The notes below the pieces were generated by a model. That model saw only the letters and a program-made list of their open reading frames with translations. It ran no database searches and had not been told where the DNA came from. 64,000 nucleotides of DNA from Brugia malayi (lineage: Eukaryota; Nematoda; Chromadorea; Rhabditida; Onchocercidae). This document shows, piece after piece, positions 49,375 through 61,620 of this stretch. The DNA lies in the NCBI RefSeq assembly GCF_000002995.4, contig NW_025062477.1, positions 11,824,696-11,888,695 of the forward strand, given 5' to 3'. The translations under genes and the position numbers were made by a program. Each line of letters begins with the position of its first letter. Position 1 is the first letter of the stretch.

Positions 49375-52300
49375 ATCATATTTTAACAAATTTGTTCTTA
49401 TTCATCAGTTTAATTGTATAGTTTAATTTTTTCACGAATTTTTTGTTTGTTTTTTTTTTTTTTTTTTGTCCTTTTATTTTTCGTTTCCTTGTTAGATTTT
49501 CAAATTTTTAAATTATTAAAATCAAGAAGAGAGAGAGAGAGAGAGAGGGGAAGATTTGAAACAAAAAACAATTCTAATCTTAATTTAACAATTGTTATTA
49601 AACTCTTTTTAATCTTATCATGATTAATTTGAAATGTCTTAATTTAATGAATGCTGTTAAAGTCTTTTTGATCTTATCATCAATAATTTCAAATGATACG
49701 ATAAAGGAAAAAAAGAAACAGCACGATCATTTCAATGTTTTAAAAAATTTCTAAATTGAAATGATTTTATTTAAGAGGAAAAGAAAAAAAAGAAAAAAAA
49801 GAAAAAAAAAGGTGTAAAGCAAAAGATGGATAAAAATTTTTAATGATATCAACATTCAACTGTCATTTACAAATCAAATTTATAAAAATAAATCAAATAT
49901 CAAATGATAAAACATCGATCAAATCATATTCATTCATTTTTCACAATTCAATCAATTTTTTTTTTTCTATAAACTTGAAAGACTATAATGAAAAAAAAAA
50001 AAAAAAAGAAAATCATTTATCATATTTTGTTGCTGAATAAAATTTCATCAAAACATATATTTCGTTCTTTCTTTTTCTTCTTCTTAATAAATTTAAAATA
50101 AAAAAAAATGAGAAAACAAAAAAAAAAAAAAAAAAAAAAAAAAAACATATAAGTAAACAAACATACACACATACACACATACACACACACACACATACAT
50201 ATACATACATACATACATGCACATATAAATATAAAACAATTAATTGCAGAAATGAAAAATAAACATATTTGAGCAATAATGAATCAAAAAGTTTTTTTTT
50301 TTTTCTCTTTTTCTCTCTTCTTTTTTTGCTTTTTTTTTTTGTTTTTGTTTTGTTTTTTGTTTTTTTGTTTTTTTTTTTTAAATAAACAATATTTTAACAT
50401 AAAATTAATAAATGAAATAAAGTTAATATTAAGTAAACTTTAAAATACAGACAAAATATTAATTACAAATATTATAAAAAATTTAACAAATTTTATGGCA
50501 CTATTATTAAAAATACATATATTTATTGTGAATATTTGTACAATATTATTAAAAAAAAATTTTACTTTTAAAAAAAGAATAATTTCTGAAAGAATTTTTT
50601 TTTTCTCTCATCGTTCTTTTTCCTTTTTCTCTTCTTTTTTCTTTACTTTTCTTTTTTCCCTTAGTTTCAACCAATATATTTTAATGTATATACTTAAAAG
50701 ATGTATTTATTGATTTATTATAATTTATATTTTCTTTTCTTTCTTTTTTTACATATTATTATGAAAAATTAATATTAGTATAAATTACTATCAATTAAAA
50801 ACAAATTAAATAAATTTAAAAAATGAAAAATTTAAGCAGTTTTACATATTATTATGAAAAATTAATATTAGTATAAATTACCATCAATTAAAAACAAATT
50901 AAATAAATTTAAAAAATGAAAAATTTAAGCAGTTTTGCTAATTATATGAGCTTATTTAGTGGAAATTTCAAAAATTTTAGTGACACATAATTATTTTCTT
51001 TTTTTTTTCATATGAATTTTTTTTTTAAAGAAAAAATGATCCCGACACCAATTTAAAAAAGAAACCCAATTTCATTTTTGATGAATTAAACAAAAATTAA
51101 ATTAAGATTTTAATTTAGAAATTATTTATGAAATATTTTTAAGTATAATATAATAAATATGAAAAGATATATTTCAAAAAAAAAAAAAAAAAGGAAAATG
51201 TATATATGCTTTTATAAATTTCACTATTCTCCTACCTTCTTTCTTTTTATTTTTAGAATATAAAAGTATCATTATTGATATTAATTATAAACTTATATGC
51301 TAACGGGGTACTTTTCAGTAGTGAATTAAAAGATAATGAAATTTGTAAATTAAATTTAAGACTTCCTATAGGAATTAAATATTAGCAATTAAGAAATTAC
51401 TTATTTACTTAATTATTTACTTGCGTTATAATCATTAAGCAATTTGGTTAGTTATTTTATTAAATTATGCATATAATTATTATTTACTTACTTGACTTTA
51501 GCCATCTCTTATAATTTCTATTTTCAACAGCAAAATTTATTTTTCGTTTCAAAGACATTAATTTATCATTTCATTCAAATCTGAATATCAAATAATATAA
51601 GAAGAAAGAGAGAAAAAAAGAAAGAGAGAGAGAAAAGAAGAAAAAAAAGAAAAATTAACAATGCAATAAAATTGAAAAACTTTTTTGACGAAAAATTTAA
51701 GATAATGATATAATCCATACTAATTAATCGAATTGCAAAAAAAAAAAAAAAAATTATTGCAAAGGAAGAAAAAAGTTTTTTGATGAAATTTGAGGCAGAA
51801 CAAAAAAAAAAAAAACTTTTAAAAAAAAAATTTACACAAACAAAGAGAAGAGAAGAAAATAGTTTACTTTCACTCTCATCGTTTGTTATAAAAATTAAAT
51901 TTAATGAAAATTTGCTATAAAACTTTTTTTTTTGCTAACAAAATAGGGTTTTTTTAGAAAAAATAAAATGAAAAATAACAAAAATTGCTATTTTGTGTTA
52001 ATCAATATTGCACAAAAATTAATGAAAATATAACAAATTAAAAATCAAAAAAATCAAAAATTATCATCCAATTCTACACAGAAAAAAAAAGAAAAGAAAA
52101 GAAAGAAAAGGATTCTAATTTTTGAAAAGAAATGCAAAATTATATTCTTTTTAATATATCCTATCAATTATATCATCGAAATATCACTGCTATCTATAAT
52201 TTATAAGAATTTCTCGTGGAAAAAAAAAAAGAAAAAAAATTAAGAGATCTTAATTAAAAACAATTAATTGTCATAAATTTTTTTGTTATTAAAATATATC

Positions 52301-52530
52301 TATTTATGAAATAAAACAATAAGTAAATAAACATTATTTTCGATTAATTTTCTGCTTTGTTTTGTTTTGTTTTTCCTTTTTAAATCTTTAAAAAATATTT
52401 TTAAAAAAAAGAAAAAAGAAACCTTAATTCAATCAATAAGAGATCATGAAAAAAAAAGAAAAAAAAAAACAAAAAGAAAAAGAAAAAAAAAGAAAGAAAA
52501 GAAAAATTAAAAAAAAAAGGAAGAAGAAAA
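49375..52530. other. A+T-rich intergenic region downstream of CRTC
   Basis: Homopolymers, a GA run near 49533-49550, a CA/TA microsatellite at about 50160-50225 and a 93-bp tandem duplication. No exon was found. The part nearest 52.5 kb is A-rich and probably 3' UTR of the CRTC gene. Confidence 0.6.
50751..50936. repeat. 93-bp near-perfect tandem duplication
   Basis: 50751-50843 and 50844-50936 are adjacent copies differing at one position (ACTATC versus ACCATC). They are recent by their identity. Confidence 0.92.
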
Positions 52531-54669
52531 TTATTGAAGAAGTTGTGTTTCACCTGTTGGATCAACCTGTTCATTGCTACTTAGCAATTGTTGTAGTTCA
52601 TTAGCATCTAAATGTAAATCTTGCAAATCCTCAAAGCAATCCAATTCACCATCGGTACCCGTGAGAACAATATTTGGTATTTCACGTGATTCAGGACTAT
52701 TTGAATAATTACGCTGTGGCCATGCTGTTGGTACTGGTAATTCAACACTTTGCGCTGGACTTGTTGGCGCTGATTGTGATTCGGATGATGATGGTGGTGT
52801 AGCTAAAGTTTGACATAAACTTGTATTATGTCGTTGTGTTATTGTTTGATGATGATGATGATGAAGATGATGATAATGATGATAATGATAATGATATGGA
52901 CATGATTGTATTGTTGCAATTGGTGTTGGTATATCAGGTAATGATGAACCAATTGTAATTTCCTTACTATCATTGATAATTTTTTGTTGTAATGTACCAT
53001 TAAATGAGTCGGTTGTAGGATGAAATGATAATGGTGATAATGATTGATTGGATGATAATAACGTCAAATCTTGTATGTTAAAATTTTCTAATCGTTCTTG
53101 TTGTTGATATAAATTCATGAAAATTGTCGGATCACTACGAGCTCTGCAAAAAAAAAGAGCTATATATATATGATAAATATGTGAGAAATAAAAAAAAAGA
53201 AATGACAAAAAGTTTATATGAATTTAAAAAAAAGGTAAATATAATTTAATGTGAAAAATCAAGGTGTTAATATAATTCAATCAATTTGAAAGGATATTTT
53301 ATTTTTTCTTAAATCTATTTTAATATCATTTACAAATTTTGCCTGCAATATAATAATTAAAAGCTTCTAAAAAATTACAAAGGCAATTAAGTTAATTTAT
53401 TTTTTCTTATCATAATATTAACAAATGCCATTCTCACTATTCATTATTGTCATAATATTAATAAAATTCACTATTATTCATTCTTATTATAATATTGATA
53501 ATTCTTATCAGTAATTTCCCTTTGTCTCAAACAAATAACTTATCAGTTAATTAATAATCGTACGATAGAATTATAATGCTCAGTGTATCTATCGTTAGTT
53601 AAAGTTATGGGCGAAGTCATAAATTACTTATTATAACTCATTGAAATAATTTATATTCGAATTAATAAAATATTCAAATTTCAGATTTTCGTCGACTAAA
53701 TTATCTGTCTCATGTGAAAAAAGGAAAAGAAAAAATCGTAATGAAATAACTTAATAGTTATGATGCAATAATGGAACAAAAGAAATATATAAATATATAC
53801 GATTTTTTTTTTTTTTTTTTTAAGCTTAATAAAAATATAAGTAAAATTATTATTATTGTCATTAAATATATTTCATTTTTTTTTTTTTTTTAAAAAAAAG
53901 GGAGTAAATATGAAATATATATTTTCTTAATTAAATTGAATATATTAAGAATATAGTTATACATTTATACATTTAAGTTTAAATTTATTAATATTACTAA
54001 CTTTATTTATATTTTTTTGTTCTAATTTCAATAATGTTACTAACTTTTTTTTTTAAATTTTAATTTCAATAATTTTAGTAATATTACTAATTTCATTCAT
54101 TTTTTTTAATTTTAATTACCTTATTTTCTTTATTTTAATTTCAATAATATTACTAACTTTATTTTTTTAATCTTAATTTAAATAATATTTACTTACTTTG
54201 GCCATAACATATCTGGTGGTTGTAAATGATTACTTGCTGAACAATGCAAATGTTGATAATCCAGTTGATCAATTGGTAAATAACGTTCATGTTGTTTGAA
54301 TAATTTATACGGATGATAGTGTGTTGTTGTTGTTGTTGTAATTGGTGAACGACCACGTAAATGATTTGATTGATTCAATTGTGATGAGTCATGCAAATAT
54401 GACCAATGATGAATGTCCGGTTGCTGTTGTACCATTTCATGTACATTTGGTAATGAACCACCGGAACGATTCCAATTTATTGGTGGTGCAAGTGCTTGTG
54501 GACTAGAGCAAACAGGTGGTGAAGCGGTACAATTACTCGTAATTGCACGTACGTCACGCATAACTGAGGTAAACACTTCTTGATCTTCATTTTGCTTCCT
54601 TTCCATTATTGCAATTTTTTCCGCAAATTTACGTGGTGTTCCTTGTGCCATTGATAACTGTTGTGGCAT
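52531..54669 (-). CDS. crtc-1: CREB-regulated transcription coactivator (CRTC), 2 exons
   Basis: Coactivator that shuttles into the nucleus after dephosphorylation and boosts CREB-driven transcription, linked in nematodes to energy sensing and lifespan. Exons on the - strand are 54669-54197 and 53143-52531, phase 2 to 1, giving 361 residues. The CREB-binding helix is GTPRKFAEKIAIMERKQNED at the N-terminus. SGGSLPNVHEM is the conserved first regulatory segment. LWPKARSDPTIF fits the SIK/AMPK motif (hydrophobic, basic at -3, Ser, hydrophobic at +4), with the exon junction inside it. SLPDIP and IPNIVLTGTDGE precede an acidic activation domain (DCFEDLQDLHLDANELQQLL). A His-rich tract and poly-Thr are lineage features. 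I start at the ATG at 54669; the longer frame upstream runs through a TGAT/TCAA repeat and is unlikely. Two exons is fewer than in vertebrates. Confidence 0.9.
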
Positions 54670-54764
54670 ATGATAATTTATGATAGAATTAAAAAATAAA
54701 AAAAAATTGATTGACTGACTGATTGATTGATTGATTGATTGATGATCGATCGACAAAATTGTGT

Positions 54765-55000
54765 AATAATAATAATAGTCAATTGTAATAAGTAATAGCA
54801 GTAAAAATTATTAATAAGTATTACTATAATAGTAACAGTGATAATAATAATAGTAATAATAGTAACAGTAATAAATAACAGTAACAGTAATAGTAAACAG
54901 TTGCTGTAGTAGTAGTAGTAATAATAATAATACTAACAATAGTAGTGACAATAATAATGACAATAATGAAAAAAATAATAATAATAGTAATGCCAAAATG
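54765..55000. repeat. (TAA/TAG/CAG)n triplet block upstream of CRTC
   Basis: AATAATAAT, AGTAGTAGT and ACAGTAATA triplets alternate over about 230 bases directly 5' of CRTC. Confidence 0.8.
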
Positions 55001-55534
55001 TTTTGCAACTAAAAAAAACTAATAATAGAAATAATAATGTTAAAATTCAAAAAAAAAAGAAATTATATTACAACACACCCCCAATGTTATTTTCTTCAAT
55101 TTTATCCTTTTTTTCCATTCGTTGTAAAATTTTTACATCACGTAAAAATCCCACGTAAAAAAAAAAAAAACAAACAAACAAACAACCTATACGTAAAATT
55201 AAAAATATTCAATATAAGAAACATAAATAGTCTGGTAAAAAAATTTCTGAAAATAATATCAACAATTCACAATTTGATACCAATTTAAGATTAAAATAAT
55301 GATAACATATTGATTGTAATAGAGTATAAATGATAATGGTTAGTAGTGGTAATAATGGTTATAGCTGATGAATAATAATAATAATGATGATGATGATAAT
55401 GCTAATGATAACAACTAATGATAATGGTAATAGTAATAATAATAATAGAGAGTGATGTGCTGTTGGCTAACATAGGATAGACGATATGTAGAAATTTAAA
55501 AAAGTTAAACCTAGATAGAATGGGTAGATAGAGA

Positions 55535-55660
55535 GACAGATAGATCGATCGATCGATGGATGGATAGATAGATAGACTGATCGATCAGTGGATAGATGGA
55601 TGGATAGATAGATAGATAGATCGATGGATAGATGGATAGATGTTGGATAGGTATAGTTCG
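55535..55660. repeat. (GATA/GATC/GATG)n tetranucleotide array
   Basis: GATA, GATC and GATG tetranucleotides in tandem with single-base variants. Confidence 0.9.
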
Positions 55661-55739
55661 ATTTTAGCCTTTATGCTATTCGCTTTTTACATAACTAAAG
55701 GAAAAAATAGACGAATGTATGCACATATTTAACAAACAT

Positions 55740-55832
55740 ACCCACACATACACACATGCATACACACACTCACACATACATACACACACTCACACATACA
55801 CACACACACACATACACACACGCACACACACA

Positions 55833-55878
<46 letters not shown>

Positions 55879-55975
55879 CACACACACATACACACATGCA
55901 TACACACACTCACACATACATACACACACTCACACATACACACACACACACATACACACACGCACATATCCATAC
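55740..55975. repeat. Duplicated (CA)n microsatellite around a poly-A core
   Basis: A block of about 75-80 bases with the same interruptions (CATGCATACACACACTCACA, CACGCACA) occurs twice with a 140-base period (ATGCA at 55756 and 55896). The copies are separated by pure CA and an 18-A run. This is a copy of a whole microsatellite, not simple slippage. Confidence 0.85.
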
Positions 55976-56754
55976 ATACACGTTGTGAATATGTCGTTTG
56001 CAAGTTTAAAATAGTATAAAAATGAATTGGACACGTCATTTGCGCCAAGCTAAAATGAACAAATGGTTTAGTTATAGGCTATTTGTAGGAGAAGTTAATA
56101 AATATATGTGTGTAATGGAAACAAAATACATATAGAAATAAGTGTTACATTTTGGAAATGAATTTTGAAATTGAGACGAAAGAGAGGGAGGGAGAGGGAG
56201 AGAGAGAAAGGAAAGAGAGGGAAGAAAAAAAAGAGAAGAAAGAGGAGGAAGAAATGAAGGAAATGTAATGAAAGTTTTGATAAATAGAGTAGGAGATTGA
56301 TGAAGAAGAAGGAGAGGGAGAGAAAAGAGGAAAGAAAAAAAGTAGAGAGATGTAGAAGATGATGATAAGATGTAGATAATAACAACAACGAAAAAAAAAG
56401 AAAAAAAAGAAGAGGAAAAAAAAAGAAAAAGGAAAGGAAAGAAAAGGAAAAGAAATAATGAGGGAAAAAAAAAGAGAAAAGTTTATACATTTTTAAGAGA
56501 ATGCATACGAAAAATAAAAATTTTAATGTTTCAAAAGGATGGAATAGAGTTGAGAAGAGAATAAATATAATTTTGGATAGAATAGTTTAAAAAGAGAGAG
56601 GAATCGATTTGAAGTAAGCAAGCTAACTAAACTATATAGCACCTAGCATTTGGAGAGAGTTTAGCTGTAACTTTGTTGGAAATGAGAAGAAGAAGAGGGA
56701 AGGAAGGGATTTGAGGAGCTGTACTGGTGGACTCTTACTTTTCTAATAGAAATG

Positions 56755-56870
56755 GATGAATGAATGAATGAGTGGAATAAATGAATTCATTAATTAATTA
56801 ATTTATTAATTAATTAATTTATTAAATAAATAAATAGATGAATGAATGAATGAATGAATGGCTAAATAAA
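56755..56870. repeat. GAAT/TAAT tetranucleotide repeats
   Basis: GAATGAATGAATG, ATTAATTAATTAATT and AATAAATAAATA runs in succession. Confidence 0.85.
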
Positions 56871-56944
56871 GAGATTTTAAAATTGTTTTTGTATGTAAAA
56901 TATATATTTACTATTTCAAATATCGTTAACTAAATGATTTATTT

Positions 56945-57110
56945 ACTAGAATGAATGAATAAAAATTATACGTACGTAAAATGCGTACTTTTTGTTATCA
57001 ATTCCAATTTTTCTAATTAAAAGATTCACTCACTGAGAATGAATGAATGAATAGAAATTATTACGTACGTAAAATACGTATTTTTTGTTAGCAATCCAAT
57101 TATAATTGCT
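56945..57110. repeat. Two-copy repeat with TACGTACGTAAAATRCGTA core
   Basis: Two copies about 105 bases apart share GAATGAATRAA, then TACGTACGTAAAATRCGTA, then TTTTTGTTARCAAT. The core is ACGT-rich in a CpG-poor context. Confidence 0.8.
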
Positions 57111-58439
57111 AAACAACAAAAAAGATTTTTTAATTCGTTCATTTTTTTAAAATTTAATTTAGTATAAATCATAAATTTTATCAATATTACCATTATAAAT
57201 TTATTATATAAAATGATTGCTAAAAAGTCTATTTTAATATTTATATCTTGCATAAACAAAAAAATTAAAATTAAAAAATACATATTTACATTTTATTACA
57301 TACTGTTGTCATTTTTTATTTTTAAATCTTATAATAAGTTTTATCAATAAATATTGTAATAAATAATAATTATACTTATACTTTAATAGTAAATGCAGCA
57401 TTCATTACATTAGCGCATTACATCGTTGTAAATTACTACAATAATTACATTTGCGCCATATAACGATAAGTAATTTATTAAATTTACATTTTGTGGTAAA
57501 ATAAGATCTTCATATGCATATATATAAATATATTTACAGGAATTATTCAGTATGCCTCCTTTTTTTTTTTCTAATTTAAAAAGTTTTCGTCATTTCAAAT
57601 TTTTAACAATTAATAGATTAGAAGAAATTATTTAATTTTGAATAATAATATAAAATAATATACAGCAATAATAATTTTATAGCGAAATGAAAATATTTAC
57701 AATGTAATTTTACACGTTTAAAAAAAATTTTACACTTAAAATAGAAATATTTACATGTGATATTAGTATGTAAAATTGTTTTATTACATTTTATTTTTCA
57801 ATACTGAAACTTTTTATTGTAATATCAATAAATTCTTGCTTTAATTACTTAAATTTTTTTTTTCATTTTAAAATAAAGCAACAATGGTACCATAAATAAC
57901 CAAATAATCCAGCACATAAATGATTTAAAATGAATAAATTTTAATGCTATTAATTTTTTTTAGATCAAATAATTGATTAAATCAATCAATATGATCGACT
58001 TAATTTATTAATTAAGTCAGAAGTTCCAATTATTAATAATTTTAATGCTATGCTATCTTTCTAGGATTTCAATCTTTAATTCAGTTCGTTATTCTAACTA
58101 CTAAATGAATCGATCATTAAAATTAATCAGTCCTTTCAATCTTTTATACTGCAATTCAAAATTAGCCATACATTTATTAGGATTGAAAGTAAAAATAGCA
58201 ATACAAAAAAAGAAAAGGATGTAAACAAAACTAAAATAAAGGTGAAATTGTTTTTGTTGAAAATTTGAAATCTCAAGAGATTCAGCGAAAGAATTGTGAA
58301 ATTGCATGAAAGGGTGAGACCATGCAGTATGAATGAATGATGAATCATGGAAATCAGTAAATCTCCAGGGAATAAGTTTGAAAAAAAAACTGGTACCAAA
58401 CATGTAAAATGATCAATTATCAATCAACATCATCGTTAT

Positions 58440-58760
58440 TATCATTCTTTTTAATATTATTATTATTATTATTATTAATATTACAGTTAGCAATTACAAT
58501 TATTATAATAATTATGAATAATTATATTAACCACGCAATTATAATATATACATATATATTATTAAAAATAATTATATGAACTATATAATTTTAATTATAA
58601 TTCCAATGGTAAATATCACTATTTATTAACCCTATTATTATTGTTATTATTATTATTATCATTATTAGTATTATTATTGTTGTTATTATTATCATTATTA
58701 TTATTAACCCTATTATTATTGTTATCATTATTATTTATTATTATTATTATTATGTATTTA
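58440..58760. repeat. (ATT)n triplet block
   Basis: Several ATT/GTT/ATC arrays, including a repeated TTAACCCTATTATTATTGTT segment (about 58627 and 58705). Confidence 0.8.
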
Positions 58761-59009
58761 TTTAGTTAGTCACTAATTTAATAAGAATTGTTAAAAAAAA
58801 TATTTTCTACCGTTACTTTTTTCGTATCTTTTTCAATTAATTGTTAAATTAAAAGAGTTTTAACTTTTTTTTTTCACTTTTTCCTACACTTTGTTAGAAA
58901 TTTTTTCATCATACATTTATTAGTCGTATCAAAGTGAAGTGAAGAAGAAAAAAATTTTAATTTACAATTTAAAATATGGAATAATTTAATTTTAAAATAG
59001 GCGATGCGT

Positions 59010-59017
59010 GCGTGGGT

Positions 59018-59087
<70 letters not shown>

Positions 59088-59100
59088 TTGTATGTGTGTC
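59010..59100. repeat. (GT)n microsatellite
   Basis: About 70 bases of uninterrupted GT dinucleotide, flanked by GTAT and GTTT variants. Frames on both strands here are pure Cys/Val or His/Thr. Confidence 0.95.
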
Positions 59101-60814
59101 TGTGTGGTTACACGGAAAATATATGCATTTGTATGGATATATATACACATTACATACAACACACAACACACACATACATACATACACACATACATACATG
59201 TCTATAATTTACATAAGGTAAGTATAGGTATTTTTTTCTGGGATATTAGTTTCCTTGTTTTATTTAAAAAGTTTAAAAGATTATAAAAATAGTTAAAAAG
59301 TCTCATTTTAAATTACAAATTTTTTTTTTTCATTTCAAATTTTTCACTTTTTTCCTTCTATCTTTCATTAATTTTCAAAAAAAGAAATTTTACATTTATT
59401 AAAACAGCACTTTATTTAAAAAATAGGTGAAAGAAAAAAAAAAAGCGAAGAACAAAAAATAAAAAAAATTAACGAACGACAAATTAACTAACACTTTCGA
59501 AAATGTGTGATTTAAACTTTTTTCTTTTCTTTTCTTTCTTTTTTTTTTTTCCTTTTTTCTTCTTCATATTTCAATTTATTAAAAATTTTTTGTGTAAAAA
59601 AGGAATAAGATGAAAAATTAAAAAAAAAAAAGTGAATAGAAGAAAGAGGTAGGAAGAAAATGAAAATATCAAATATAATCTTTCATTAAAAAAAAAAAAG
59701 AAAAAAAAAATTTATAATAATGTAAACAACAAGGATATATTACTTAGAAAATTAATACAAACGATGATATCATAAATAATAATATTGAAAATAATAGCAT
59801 AAGAATAACAAAATTATTACATTATTATTAGTAATAAAAAAATAAATTATAAATATTAAAATTAATGATTTAATACTAAAATTGAAATAATTTGTTGATT
59901 AAATTTTTCTTTTCATTTTCTGTGTGTGTGTGTTTATAATAAATAATTTTTCCTATTTTAGAAAATTTTTAATAGCGTTATATTTTGTAAATAATACGAT
60001 TAGAAAAAACAAATGTTACGTTTAAAAATTTTATAAATTTTTAACATTCATAAATGTTTATTATTAATTATTAAATTAACATTAAATTATTATTATTATT
60101 AAATTATTAAATTAACAAAATTCTGCATGATTTACGTTACGTAATATTACTTCTTGCGTAAATTTACTTTCTATAATATGTCACCGTAAATCTAAAAGGA
60201 AAAAAAATAAGCATTAATATAAGTATATATTGCTTTAATCTGGCTTATTGACGTATACGATCACGTATGCGATCACGTACAATTGTTAATAGCAAATACA
60301 GTGCCTTTATTGCTTAATCATTTCTTCGTTTTTTTTTTTTTTATTATTTTTTTATTATTAGAAATATTTTTTATTATTTTTAAATGATAAATGATAGAAA
60401 TGAAAAATGAAAATAGAGAAACAATAGAAGGTAAAAATTCAATAAAATATTATTGAATGGATAAAAAAACAAAAGAGTGAAGTAAAAAAAAGATTGCAAA
60501 TGAACTGAATTAAAATGAAATGGAATGAAATAAAAAAAAAAAAATGAGTATAGCAAATATTCTCATTTTAATTATCAATTTAATTAAATACATATATATA
60601 TATCATTGCATCTTTTTATCTTTTTCTTATAATTTTATTTTTTTTTTTAATTCCATTTCTTGCATTTTTCTTTCTGTTATTTTTTTTTTTTTTTACTTTT
60701 ATCTCTTCTTCACATTATTATTTTCTGCATAAAATTGTATAATTCAATTTAATAATAAAAAAGATTGCAATACTTAATAACTGATTAAATTAACTTTTTC
60801 TTTGTTTTTTTTTC

Positions 60815-61285
60815 CATCGAATGCGTCAATTTATTGTAACAAACATATATTTACGTATTTACATATTCATTCATATAATTGCATAGTTAGTTGACTTTCT
60901 TTTCATTTTAATTGAAACACGTCAGTTTACGTATTCGTTCACGTAATCATTTCACTTAGTGATTAACTTCTTTTTGTTTTTTTTTTTTTTTTTTTTTTTC
61001 ATCGAATACATCAATATATTATAAATAGATATTTACACAGTCATTAATTAACGCAATCATGTAATTAGTTTCATTTTTGTCAATTTTTATCGAATACGTC
61101 ATTTTATTGCAAACATATGTTTACTTTACGTAATCACCTACGTAATCTTATATTTACGTATTTATTCACGTAATCATACGATTAAGCATAATTTCTGTTA
61201 GTTTTTATCAAATATGTTAATCAATTACAAACATATGTTAACTAATATATTTACGTATCCATTCACGTATTCATTCACGTGATCA
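60815..61285. repeat. Degenerate repeat of about 90-120 bp with ACGT motifs
   Basis: About five diverged copies of the order ATCGAATACGTCAATTTATT, then CAAACATATRTTTACGTA, then TATTCATTCACGTAATCAT. Starts lie near 60817, 60908, 61000, 61088 and 61206. Many TACGTAA and CACGTAA strings result. Confidence 0.7.
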
Positions 61286-61594
61286 AAGGAAAAAAAAATA
61301 TATTTAAATGATTGATTCATTCAAATCATTAATGATAAATTGTAAACGATTTGAAAATATCAAACATTCATCCGATTCATTCATTCATTCCTTCATTTGT
61401 TCTATGAATTATTTCATCGTTTCTAAATATTTCATTCTTTCTTTCCATTCTTCATTTCTTCCTTCTTTTCTTTTCCTTTTTTTTAAAATGAAAGAGAGAG
61501 AGAGAGAAAAAGAAAAATTGCACTTCCGGTATTTGAGATTTCCGTTTCATTTTGTTCCAATCTTATATCATTATATATTTTCCTTCATTTCTTC

Positions 61595-61620
61595 CTCCTC
61601 CTCCTCCTCCTCCTCCTCAT
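61595..61620. repeat. (CTC)n triplet run
   Basis: About eight CTC triplets in tandem, with a GA run at about 61494-61506 nearby. Confidence 0.9.

Noticed and set aside
54670..54756. N-terminal extension of CRTC to an ATG at 54756
   Set aside because: The extension reads through a TGAT/TCAA repeat and an A+T-rich stretch, and the CREB-binding helix starts naturally after the ATG at 54669.
55719..56048. Several His/Thr and Cys/Val open frames
   Set aside because: They are translations of the CA/GT microsatellite on both strands.
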